Shown here one piece after another: positions 52,199 through 59,042 of a stretch of DNA of 64,000 bases (position 1 is its first letter; each line of letters opens with the position of its first letter). The translations under genes and the position numbers were made by a program. The notes beneath the pieces are model-generated. The model was not told where the DNA came from and did no database searches. It worked only from the letters and a program-made list of their open reading frames with translations. This stretch comes from Salipiger profundus (GTDB lineage Bacteria > Pseudomonadota > Alphaproteobacteria > Rhodobacterales > Rhodobacteraceae): positions 372,001-436,000 of the forward strand of contig NZ_CP014796.1 of the NCBI RefSeq assembly GCF_001969385.1. The letters run 5' to 3'.

Positions 52199-52752
52199 GT
52201 GACCCCCGCCTTTTGCGGGCGGCCGCCCGCGCCGTCGGGAATATCGAGGCCATAGGCCTTGCGCCGCGTGGCAACCGCGTTGCGCGAGCATCCCGCGAGC
52301 CGGGCGACCTCCTGCAGATCCCGCCGGCCATCGGCCAGTGCCCGGATGACCCTCGTCAGACGACGCGCCTCGATCTGCTGACGTGTCAGCAGGCGAAGGC
52401 CCGCCGCCCGCGCGATCTCGCGCACCGCGGCCTCGGACAGCTCGAACCGCGTCATGGCGCGATCGAGGGCGGTCTCGGGATCGCCCGCGCGCAGCTCGGC
52501 CCAGACCTGCGCGTTGCGCACGGTCTGCGAGCGGCGCTGCCGCTCCAGCTGCAAGCCGCGCCGCGTCTGGACGCCCGCCTGCTGGGCCTCGCGCCGGCGC
52601 CGGTCGGCGTCACGGTAGGCAAGCTTCGAGCCGTCCCAGACCGGCGGTGGATAAGCGGTCGCGCCGATCGGCACCCGGCGCTGGTCGGCCGGAATGCGCG
52701 AAAGCGCCTCCGCGATGGCGGCCCGTTCCTGCGGGGTCAGCATGTCAGCCAT
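52195..52752 (-). CDS. Phage HTH-domain protein
   Basis: 185 residues from the ATG at 52752. A C-terminal helix-turn-helix is visible in LQEVARLAGCSRNAVATRRKAYG. The N-terminal part (LTPQERAAIAEALSRIP) and the arginine-rich middle are helical. Possibly a regulator of the early operon. AGGCTTCC region upstream gives no clear promoter. Family not recognised. Confidence 0.6.
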   Translation of the reverse strand: MADMLTPQERAAIAEALSRIPADQRRVPIGATAYPPPVWDGSKLAYRDADRRRREAQQAGVQTRRGLQLERQRRSQTVRNAQVWAELRAGDPETALDRAMTRFELSEAAVREIARAAGLRLLTRQQIEARRLTRVIRALADGRRDLQEVARLAGCSRNAVATRRKAYGLDIPDGAGGRPQKAGVT

Positions 52753-53154
52753 GGAAGCCTCCCCTGCAAAAGGCCCCAGCGCACGAGCTGTGTCGCGACG
52801 CCGAGGCAAGGTGCAACAGGGAGTTGCGCCGCAATAATCGCCTTAACGTAGCGGAAAGAAAAGGGTGCGCGGAGATGGTCGGGTGATTTCGACGTCGGGA
52901 CACACCCCCGCGCACCAGGCGGCGGGGCATGAGGGCACCCCCGCTGAACAGACCCGGACAGGTCGGGGGTTCGACTATTCATCGGACGAGCGACGTCGCC
53001 CTGGGGAACCCTCAATATACCGGAAGAACATAAGGTGAAATCCGCTATATATTGTGTTACTAAGCGACCAGTCGAATAGCGGGAACGAGAGGCGTGACAG
53101 CACCTCTCGCTCCCTACATCCCCTTCTGAACACACCAAAAGAGGACGATTCACG
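52753..53154. other. Regulatory gap between early operon and inserted plus-strand gene
   Basis: About 400 bases. The right part is AT-rich (CTATATATTGTG near 53045) and has a hairpin, CGAGAGG (53086-53092) with CCTCTCG (53103-53109). It probably holds the promoter of the plus-strand gene at 53155 and the leftward promoter of the early operon or a terminator. No gene was accepted. Confidence 0.45.
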
Positions 53155-53523
53155 ATGCCATATCCCGACTTTCCCGAGAGCCTTGCCTCGGCAATCACAG
53201 GCATTTCGGAAACCAAGTTGAGCTCCCGGAAACGGGTGATCCGCTTCGACGCAGGCCCTCCGAAGGTTGTGAATGCCGCAAGCGGTATCGATGGATTTCG
53301 AGCTTTCGCCAACCTGAGCGAGGAACAGTATGAGGTGCTTCTGGCGCTGCATGGCCCGCACAAGATCCGGCTCAGTTCCGGTGAAACGAGGGTTGTCTCA
53401 CTCATGGGTGAAAATCCTCGCTTCCCCGGTCTTGCGCCCTTCGTGCACACCCAGACCATGAGAACGGGCTTCTCCGCGAGGTTGGCCGTCAAGTTCCACC
53501 TCATCGACCAAGGTCCAGCCTGA
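53155..53523 (+). CDS. Small phage protein with FDAGPPK motif shared with a tail protein
   Basis: 122 residues; AAGAGGA lies ten bases before the ATG. The segment KRVIRFDAGPPKVVNAAS resembles RRRTFDAGPPKFARRYS in the minor tail protein at 30255-30680, and the rest is again a compact beta-rich domain (AFANLSEEQYEVLLAL, RLAVKFHLIDQGP). It reads against the surrounding leftward genes and overlaps the minus-strand gene at 53398-53889 tail to tail. It may be an accessory tail domain used in lysogeny, for example in superinfection exclusion; this is speculation. Confidence 0.6.
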   Translation: MPYPDFPESLASAITGISETKLSSRKRVIRFDAGPPKVVNAASGIDGFRAFANLSEEQYEVLLALHGPHKIRLSSGETRVVSLMGENPRFPGLAPFVHTQTMRTGFSARLAVKFHLIDQGPA

Positions 53524-53889
53524 TCGATCAGCCGCAGCCCAAGCCGCCGCTTGGCAATGCTCCCAGCCTTCATGCGAGGCCGTATTCTCGGCACCGCCCC
53601 GCGGCCACTCGACCTCCCGATGTGGCCGCTCTGTGTTTTCGGGGCCGTATTCAAGCCCGACACTGCCATCTGGGAAAACAATAGCACGGCTTTCGAACTG
53701 TGGATGAATGGTGACTTCAATCGCGCCATCGCGATGACACACATCGAAGTTTGAACGGCTCAAGTTCATGACCTTCAGATCACATGCAGCAGTCCAGACT
53801 CCCTCACCGTTCCGGCCACGAGCATCATCTGAAATGGGCTCAACCCGCTTCGCGAAGGCTCGAAGCGCAGATGCAATCGCGCGCCTCAT
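53398..53889 (-). CDS. Phage early protein of unknown function
   Basis: 163 residues from the ATG at 53889, which overlaps the stop of the upstream HTH gene by ATGA. The middle (HPQFESRAIVFPDGSVGLEYG) reads as a normal folded domain; the end (GEARSHGLGVHEGRKTG) lies antisense to the 53155 gene and is less convincing. A shorter true gene ending is not possible, as no earlier stop exists in frame. Family not recognised. Confidence 0.5.
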   Translation of the reverse strand: MRRAIASALRAFAKRVEPISDDARGRNGEGVWTAACDLKVMNLSRSNFDVCHRDGAIEVTIHPQFESRAIVFPDGSVGLEYGPENTERPHREVEWPRGGAENTASHEGWEHCQAAAWAAADRSGWTLVDEVELDGQPRGEARSHGLGVHEGRKTGEARIFTHE

Positions 53890-54215
53890 GCCACCCTCCG
53901 CGCATCCGCCGTGACGCTGGCGGTCAGGTGCTCCAGGAAACCCGGGGCCTCCAGCACCGCAATCATCACCTTGTCGGCGGTCGGGCGGCTGGCGGCGTTC
54001 CACCAGTTCCAGGCGGTGCTGTTGCGCACCCCGAAGAAGCTCGCGACGTCCTCGGGACGCCGGAACGCCCCGCGCAGCCAGCCGGACCAGATCTCGGCGG
54101 CAATGACCTGCATCCGGTAGCGGTCCAGTTCTTTGGACCGCGACACGGGCGTGGATACCGGGTCAGCGTCTGGGCATGACCCGTTCGAGACCACCAGTTT
54201 CAGATGATCGCTCAT
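53886..54215 (-). CDS. Phage HTH-type regulatory protein
   Basis: 109 residues from the ATG at 54215. The stretch PEDVASFFGVRNSTAWNWWN and RPTADKVMIAVLEAPGFLEHL has the spacing of a small helix-turn-helix found in early regions of alphaproteobacterial phages. It is leftward, coupled to the next gene by ATGA, and divergent from the WYL-TerB gene. Probably a regulator of early genes. Confidence 0.6.
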   Translation of the reverse strand: MSDHLKLVVSNGSCPDADPVSTPVSRSKELDRYRMQVIAAEIWSGWLRGAFRRPEDVASFFGVRNSTAWNWWNAASRPTADKVMIAVLEAPGFLEHLTASVTADARRVA

Positions 54216-54298
54216 GCGGCACACCTTCCGGTTGCGCGAATCGGATTATTTGCCGCAGCCTCTTCAGGTCCATTAATAGTTGCAGAAAAGGTTTTCCG

Positions 54299-55147
54299 AT
54301 GTCGCTTTTGTCTTGGTTGAGCCGCCGCGCCCCAGATTTGGAAACGCCGCCCCCGATCAATCGACTGCCTGCGCCTGCGAACGTTCAAAAAGAACTCTTG
54401 CGATGTGACGAGGGTGAACTCCTTCACGTAGACGAAGACGGCACCATCTCCCTCGATGAGATTTTCTGTGCAATCGACTACGTCAGCGCGGCGGGCGACC
54501 TGACCCGCCGAAGGATCACTCTCTTGAAATTGTCGCGCGGGCCTTACGCACCCATTTTGAGTGCCGTCTGCCATGAACGCGGCGCATTCCGTCAATTCCG
54601 ATGCGATCGTATCGAATGCTTTATCGAACCCGATGGAGAAGTGATTTCCTGCGCGGATTACTTTCGCGATCATGTACTGGTGGATTTGGACGAACTCGCG
54701 CCAACGGACGCCCAGAGAGCGATTCCGGTAGCCCGCGAAATTAGAGACACCTTGCGGCCGGCGCTCTCGATCCTCGTGACTGCGGCCCAGTCTGACGGTG
54801 AGTTTCACCCCGAGGAACTCGATGCGATTTGCCAGTTCATCGAAAATGAACTGATGGTTGGCGCACGTTGTGAACGATTTCGCGAGCAGATCTCGATCGA
54901 TGTGCTCGATCAGCTGACCGAGATTGTCCATCGGATGCGGCCTCAGCGATCTTCGCTCCCCGGCTACATCACACGCATTCTCGAGTTCGCCCCCGACGAA
55001 AGGGCGCGATTTGCTTCCGCCCTGGAGCACGTGATTATTGCCGACGGCAAGGTCGATCTCGACGAACAGGAGATACTCGACGAACTCGCCGTTTTTGCGA
55101 CACTCGAGAGCGAAACGCGCCTGAGGCGCCTTGCAGGAGTATCGTAG
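54299..55147 (+). CDS. WYL-TerB domain protein
   Basis: 282 residues from the ATG at 54299, with AAAAGG upstream; a longer frame from 54176 overlaps the divergent gene and is not used. Residues about 40-130 form a WYL-like domain (IDYVSAAGDLTRRRITLL, then ERGAFRQFRCDRIECF). Residues about 155-275 are TerB-like, with two acidic loops: AAQSDGEFHPEELDAI and IIADGKVDLDEQEIL. WYL domains sense nucleic-acid ligands in defence and DNA-damage regulators; TerB proteins bind divalent metal at the membrane. It is plus-strand in a minus-strand region beside the immunity switch, a typical place for lysogenic-conversion genes. The role is unknown. Confidence 0.7.
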   Translation: MSLLSWLSRRAPDLETPPPINRLPAPANVQKELLRCDEGELLHVDEDGTISLDEIFCAIDYVSAAGDLTRRRITLLKLSRGPYAPILSAVCHERGAFRQFRCDRIECFIEPDGEVISCADYFRDHVLVDLDELAPTDAQRAIPVAREIRDTLRPALSILVTAAQSDGEFHPEELDAICQFIENELMVGARCERFREQISIDVLDQLTEIVHRMRPQRSSLPGYITRILEFAPDERARFASALEHVIIADGKVDLDEQEILDELAVFATLESETRLRRLAGVS

Positions 55148-55158
55148 CCCTACCGAGA

Positions 55159-55413
55159 TCATGCCGCATCCTCTGCAGAAAAGGGCGACTTCTCATCCTG
55201 CGATGGCGAAAGCTTTGAGAAGCTGAAGAGGCAGAGAGGCGGCGGAGCAAGATCATGCTCTGCGGCGAGTTCACAGCAAGCCTTGTAAAGCTTCGCTGGA
55301 AGCTTCCCGCTCGACATATGCGAATGAAGCGTGGTGGTCGCTAGACCAAGGCGCGGGGAAACCTTTCGGTAGCCCCCTAGCGCGTCCACGAAGTTTCTAG
55401 GTGTCTGATACAT
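55159..55413 (-). CDS. Cro-like phage repressor
   Basis: 84 residues. A small HTH of Cro type: FVDALGGYRKVSPRLGLATT, then LHSHMSSGKLPAKLYKAC. It is divergent from the XRE gene at 55505, and both face the operator pair at 55429-55485, the layout of a lysis-lysogeny switch. It begins the leftward early transcript, although the WYL-TerB gene lies in reverse orientation just after it. Which of the two is Cro and which CI is inferred only. Confidence 0.7.
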   Translation of the reverse strand: MYQTPRNFVDALGGYRKVSPRLGLATTTLHSHMSSGKLPAKLYKACCELAAEHDLAPPPLCLFSFSKLSPSQDEKSPFSAEDAA

Positions 55414-55428
55414 GGCGAGGCCAACTTG

Positions 55429-55485
55429 GTCCGAATTTTTCAGACTGTCAATAATCCGAACCTTTACGGTTCAAAAAATTCGGAC
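55429..55485. promoter_or_regulatory. Immunity operators OA and OD between the divergent regulators
   Basis: GTCCGA-ATTTT-TCAGAC (55429-55445) and GTTCAA-AAAAT-TCGGAC (55469-55485) are two 17-bp near-palindromes with centres 40 bp apart. They match the operators at 55949-55996. A rightward promoter with TTGGTC (55427-55432) and an AATAAT-type -10 (near 55450) would overlap OA. Confidence 0.75.
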
Positions 55486-55504
55486 CCAAGGCGATAGAAG
55501 AGCC

Positions 55505-55813
55505 ATGACACACGATGAACTTGAGCAACTATTCCGACGCGGCGACAGCTCGAACGACGCGCTCCGCATACGCCTCATCGCAGCCCGGAAAGCTGTAGAC
55601 CTAGGCCAAAAAGACGTGGCAGCAGCAATCGGCGTGGCGAAGCAAACCTACCACTCGCAGGAAGCTCGCGGCGCCCCATCCATAAAAACAGGCCGATACT
55701 TCTATCGCGCGCACCGCATCGACTTCAATTACCTCTTCAACGGCGACTTCGATCAACTCCCATCGGACGTTCGGGAAAAGCTTTCCGCTGCCCTCGTCGC
55801 CGAAAGCGAGTGA
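55505..55813 (+). CDS. XRE-type phage repressor (CI-like)
   Basis: 102 residues from the ATG at 55505; an earlier in-frame ATG at 55412 would cover the operators. The HTH is ALRIRLIAARKAVDLGQKDV followed by AAAIGVAKQTYHSQE. There is no C-terminal peptidase domain, so cleavage by RecA as in lambda CI is not expected; the C-terminal 35 residues may dimerise. It probably binds the GTCCGA operators on both sides of its gene. Confidence 0.75.
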   Translation: MTHDELEQLFRRGDSSNDALRIRLIAARKAVDLGQKDVAAAIGVAKQTYHSQEARGAPSIKTGRYFYRAHRIDFNYLFNGDFDQLPSDVREKLSAALVAESE

Positions 55814-55948
55814 CAGGATCGCAAAGCCAGTTCAAATCAACCCCCAACCGCACCGCGACCCTCAACCACCAACTCATAACGATTCTCCAGATGTTCCCCC
55901 TTTATTCTACATATGCGCGAACCGCCGACAACGCCCTCGCGCCATCTG

Positions 55949-56001
55949 GTCCGAATTTTTCAGTCTGATTACTTGACCGGTCCGATTTTTTCGGACAGAT
56001 T
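55949..56001 (+). promoter_or_regulatory. Right-arm promoter with operators OB and OC
   Basis: OB GTCCGA-ATTTT-TCAGTC (55949-55965) and OC GTCCGA-TTTTT-TCGGAC (55980-55996), the latter a perfect palindrome. OC lies between TTGACC (55973-55978, -35) and CAGATT (55996-56001, -10), which are 17 bp apart. A repressor on OC would block transcription of the plus-strand right arm. Confidence 0.72.
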
Positions 56002-56028
56002 GCCTCCCATCAACCGATGGAGGCACCC

Positions 56029-56373
56029 ATGCCGAACAAGTACGTTCTCCCCGAAGAGGCGGCCTTCCTGACCAACCCGGAAGCCGCCGCCGCCGACCGC
56101 GTCACTCGCCAGGATTACTGGTTCCATGCGAAGCAGCGTCAGGGTCACCCGATCCGCACCGACGCGGGCAATCGCCTGCACGACCTCGAGGCCCGCCTGT
56201 CCGACCGTCCGACGCTCGTTCACGTCGTGACCGAGGGCGACCCCGACCCGATGCCGCCCGCGCCGGCCGTGTCCGTGATGTCCGAGGTCGAGGCAGGCCG
56301 TCAGCGCGCCCAGCCCGCGATCTTCTCCGCTGTCGCCCGCGCCATGGGCCGCACCGGTGGTGACGCGGCATGA
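56029..56373 (+). CDS. Phage right-arm protein of unknown function
   Basis: 114 residues from the ATG at 56029, chosen because GGAGG sits six bases upstream; a GTG/ATG at 56017 would include that site. The N-terminal half (NKYVLPEEAAFLTNPEAAA) is helical, the C-terminus Ala/Pro-rich. First gene of the right arm, directly downstream of the operator-controlled promoter, and coupled to the next gene by ATGA. Confidence 0.6.
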   Translation: MPNKYVLPEEAAFLTNPEAAAADRVTRQDYWFHAKQRQGHPIRTDAGNRLHDLEARLSDRPTLVHVVTEGDPDPMPPAPAVSVMSEVEAGRQRAQPAIFSAVARAMGRTGGDAA

Positions 56374-56687
56374 GCCCGGCCAGCATCCGTCAGCCCCACC
56401 CCGTCCTCGGTTGCGCCACCGCCGCGCTCGACTGGCGCGAGCAGCTGGCGATCGAACTGGAGACCACCGGCAGCGCCGAGCAGCGCGTCGAGATGATGCG
56501 ATCAGCGGTGATCGACACCGGCGGCATCTGGATCGACCCGCCCGAGCGCGGCGGCTGGGGCCCCGCCTACCACGAGATCAGCCTTGGCGGGATCTCCGCG
56601 ACCGGCAACAGCCGCGCCGAGGCCGTCGCCAGCTGGATCAAGGCCGTGCTGCGCGTTGCCCGCGCGGCGGCGGAGGCACCGGCATGA
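56370..56687 (+). CDS. Phage right-arm protein of unknown function
   Basis: 105 residues. Contains a compact segment (YHEISLGGISATGNSRAEAV then ASWIKAVLRVAR) typical of small alphaproteobacterial phage proteins with an ATGN-x-R loop. Overlaps both neighbours by ATGA. No function assigned. Confidence 0.6.
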   Translation: MSPASIRQPHPVLGCATAALDWREQLAIELETTGSAEQRVEMMRSAVIDTGGIWIDPPERGGWGPAYHEISLGGISATGNSRAEAVASWIKAVLRVARAAAEAPA

Positions 56688-56968
56688 GCGAGCGCCCCAG
56701 CACCGCAGATCTCGTCGGCCAGCTCAACGATGCGCTCGATACGCTCGCCAGCACCGAAGCCACGCTCGAGGCGCGCAAGGCCGACGAGGACGCCGCCAGG
56801 CGCGCGACCACCGACGCCCTGAACGCGCACAACAGTGTCCAGAAGAAGGTCGACACGCTGATCGCCGCCCTTCGCGACACCCGCCACGGCGACTGGTCTT
56901 TCACGCGGAACTTGCCGGCCCGTCTCGGCGGTGCCGACGCCTTCGGAAGTTCCGGTGCGGACGGATGA
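56684..56968 (+). CDS. Phage right-arm protein with coiled coil
   Basis: 94 residues, mostly one long charged helix (STEATLEARKADEDAARRAT then HNSVQKKVDTLIAAL), so probably a coiled coil. Starts in the ATGA overlap with the previous stop. No function assigned; a 19-codon frame follows it with the same kind of overlap. Confidence 0.55.
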   Translation: MSERPSTADLVGQLNDALDTLASTEATLEARKADEDAARRATTDALNAHNSVQKKVDTLIAALRDTRHGDWSFTRNLPARLGGADAFGSSGADG

Positions 56969-57096
56969 CCACAGATCTCACCCCCACCACGCGGCAGCCA
57001 TCACTCACGGACCCATGCCGCTGACGCCGGGCCGGGGCTAGAGCGCAATTTCCGCGCCGAGCGCCCCGGCCTGCACCAGGACAACAGGAGGCCCCC

Positions 57097-57303
57097 ATGT
57101 CCGACGCCCTTCCCTTCGCCGTCGCCTGCCTGCGCCAGTCCAGCGACGGCAAGATCCAGTCCCGCCGCTACGCCACGGCCGCCGAGGCCGAGCAGACCGC
57201 CCGCTTCCTCGCGGACCGAAACAACACGCCCTTCGTGGTGCTAGCCCCCGCCAAGACGATCTACCCGGGCGATAAGGCCCTGGGCCTCTTCGACCAGAGG
57301 TAA
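57097..57303 (+). CDS. Small phage protein of unknown function
   Basis: 68 residues with AGGAGG seven bases before the ATG. An alpha/beta mini-domain: FAVACLRQSSDG, RYATAAEAEQTARFLADRNN and FVVLAPAKT look like a small SH3- or strand-helix-strand fold. No family recognised. Confidence 0.6.
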   Translation: MSDALPFAVACLRQSSDGKIQSRRYATAAEAEQTARFLADRNNTPFVVLAPAKTIYPGDKALGLFDQR

Positions 57304-57408
57304 CCCCATGCCGGGCATGACGCCCGCATCCCCCGCCGCGCATTTTGCGTCCGCCAAACCGTGAACATGAACGCGGCGGGGGCCACAGACACAAGGAGAC
57401 GCCCCGTG

Positions 57409-57831
57409 ATGGCGAACAAGACCCCACCGGCTCAGATCAACCCGCCTGAGCGGCACGATCCCTACAAGATGCGCAGCCTTGAGCAGATCCTCACGCTGTT
57501 CGATGGCGGCGCTTTTCTCACCGATCTGATGGAGCGGCATCAGGGGCTCATGCAGGAGCTCATGGACCACCTTGAGGAACACGGCCCGAAGGGCTGCCAA
57601 GGCTCCATGCAAATCACCATCGACTACGCCGTCGGCAATTCTGGCGACGTCGGCATGGGCGCCAAGATGGAGTTCAAGGCGCCGAAGCAGCCGAAGAGCA
57701 GCGCCGCCGCCTTCATCAACGATGCCGGCGAGCTCACCCTCTACAGCCCCATGATGGCGCGCATGCACCAGCCGGTCCGGGACGTCTCCGACTACGACCC
57801 GGAAACCGGCGAGGTGCGCGACGTCGACTGA
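57409..57831 (+). CDS. Phage right-arm protein of unknown function
   Basis: 140 residues from the ATG at 57409 (a GTG directly before is possible) with AAGGAGA upstream. The middle (MQITIDYAVGNSGDVGMGAK) is beta-rich and resembles small phage proteins found beside DUF2303 genes. Ends DYDPETGEVRDVD. It precedes the DUF2303 gene by 23 bases and may be its partner. Confidence 0.65.
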   Translation: MANKTPPAQINPPERHDPYKMRSLEQILTLFDGGAFLTDLMERHQGLMQELMDHLEEHGPKGCQGSMQITIDYAVGNSGDVGMGAKMEFKAPKQPKSSAAAFINDAGELTLYSPMMARMHQPVRDVSDYDPETGEVRDVD

Positions 57832-57854
57832 TCCCCAACCCGAAGGAGACCACC

Positions 57855-58853
57855 ATGCCCGACTTTTCCGAAAGCCACCCGCTGCCGCAGAACGCGGCAG
57901 AGACGATGCGGGACATCATGGCCGACATCGGCCACCACGACGCCATTGATGCGCCCGATGACCTCGACCTGACCAAGCCGCACCTGGTCACGCTGCCGAA
58001 CCACCGCAAGGTCGAGAACCTGACCCAGCACCACCGCTCGGCGCTCGAGTACCTCAAGCCCGCCCGCCGTAGCGGCACCGCGAAGCTCAAGGATCTCGAC
58101 AGCCTGATCCTCTGGGCCAACCGCTTCAAGGGCGAGACCTCCGCACTGTTTGCCAATCCGGAAATGAGCGCGCCGTCCCTCACCTGCATCGCCGACTATC
58201 ACGGCGCAGGCCCGATCGATCCGCTGTCGCCGACCGGTGATCCCAGCGCACGTCACTGCCATCACCGCGCCGTCTACAACTTCCCGCTGTCGAAGGAATG
58301 GCAGGCGTGGATGAGGATCTCGGGCGCCGCGCTCGACAAGGACGAGATGGGCGAGCACATCGAATCCCACGCCAAGGACATCATGGACCCGACGCCTTCG
58401 CTGCTATCGCTGCGCGAGAGCGACGAGAACCAGCCCTGGGAAAACCGCCTCATCCAGACCGCACGTCAGATCGAGGGCCACTACGGCCAGCTGTCCCGGC
58501 TGCTCGCCATGTCCCGCCGGTTCCAGGTCTACGAGACCAGCGACCTCACGGTGAAGACGAACCGCGACACCGGCGAAAGCGAGATCCAGTTCCTGAACGA
58601 GCACAAGGATGCCGACGGCGCCCCGCTCAGCGTCCCGAACCTGATCATCATCACCATCCCGGTGTTCCTGAACGGCGCGCCCTACCGGATGCCGGTGCGC
58701 TTCCGCTACCGCAAGTCCGGCAGCACGGTGAAGTTCATCCTGTCGATCTACAACCCTGAGAAGGTCTTCGACGCAGCCTTCGACGAGGCGCTGCAACAGG
58801 CCGTCGACGCGACCGAGCTGCCGCTGTTCCAGGGACTTCCCGAAACCGCCTGA
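57855..58853 (+). CDS. DUF2303 family phage protein
   Basis: 332 residues. The match to DUF2303 is good: HLVTLPNHRKVENLTQHH, LIQTARQIEGHYGQL-type central helices and the C-terminal VPNLIIITIPVFLNGAPY strands. DUF2303 proteins occur in recombination/replication regions of many phages, often next to recombinases or ssDNA-binding proteins; the function is not established. GAAGGAG precedes the start. Confidence 0.82.
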   Translation: MPDFSESHPLPQNAAETMRDIMADIGHHDAIDAPDDLDLTKPHLVTLPNHRKVENLTQHHRSALEYLKPARRSGTAKLKDLDSLILWANRFKGETSALFANPEMSAPSLTCIADYHGAGPIDPLSPTGDPSARHCHHRAVYNFPLSKEWQAWMRISGAALDKDEMGEHIESHAKDIMDPTPSLLSLRESDENQPWENRLIQTARQIEGHYGQLSRLLAMSRRFQVYETSDLTVKTNRDTGESEIQFLNEHKDADGAPLSVPNLIIITIPVFLNGAPYRMPVRFRYRKSGSTVKFILSIYNPEKVFDAAFDEALQQAVDATELPLFQGLPETA

Positions 58854-58913
58854 TGCCCATGTCAGCGCCCCGGCGACGGGGCGTTGCGATGGTCACCAGC
58901 ATCGGAGCCAGTC

Positions 58914-59042
58914 ATGCCCCAGAAATCACGAAAGCACTTCCGGCCTCGCGGCTGGTGGATCCTGCCCGGAATCGCGCTCAGCCTGTGCGCCTGGCCGCTG
59001 ATCGTCTGGTGGGCAGTGAAGACCGTGAAGGGGTGGCTCTGA
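58914..59042 (+). CDS. 42-residue single-pass membrane protein
   Basis: Short frame starting MPQKSRKHFRPRG (basic, cytoplasmic) followed by one hydrophobic helix WWILPGIALSLCAWPLIVW and a KTVKGWL tail. Its stop shares TGATG with the start of the C5-methyltransferase gene, so the two are coupled. Basic head plus tryptophan-flanked helix argues for a real small membrane protein. Confidence 0.6.
   Translation: MPQKSRKHFRPRGWWILPGIALSLCAWPLIVWWAVKTVKGWL

Noticed and set aside
56964..57023. 19-codon frame starting in an ATGA overlap after the coiled-coil gene
   Set aside because: Coupled start is suggestive, but the product is too short and without features to support as a gene.
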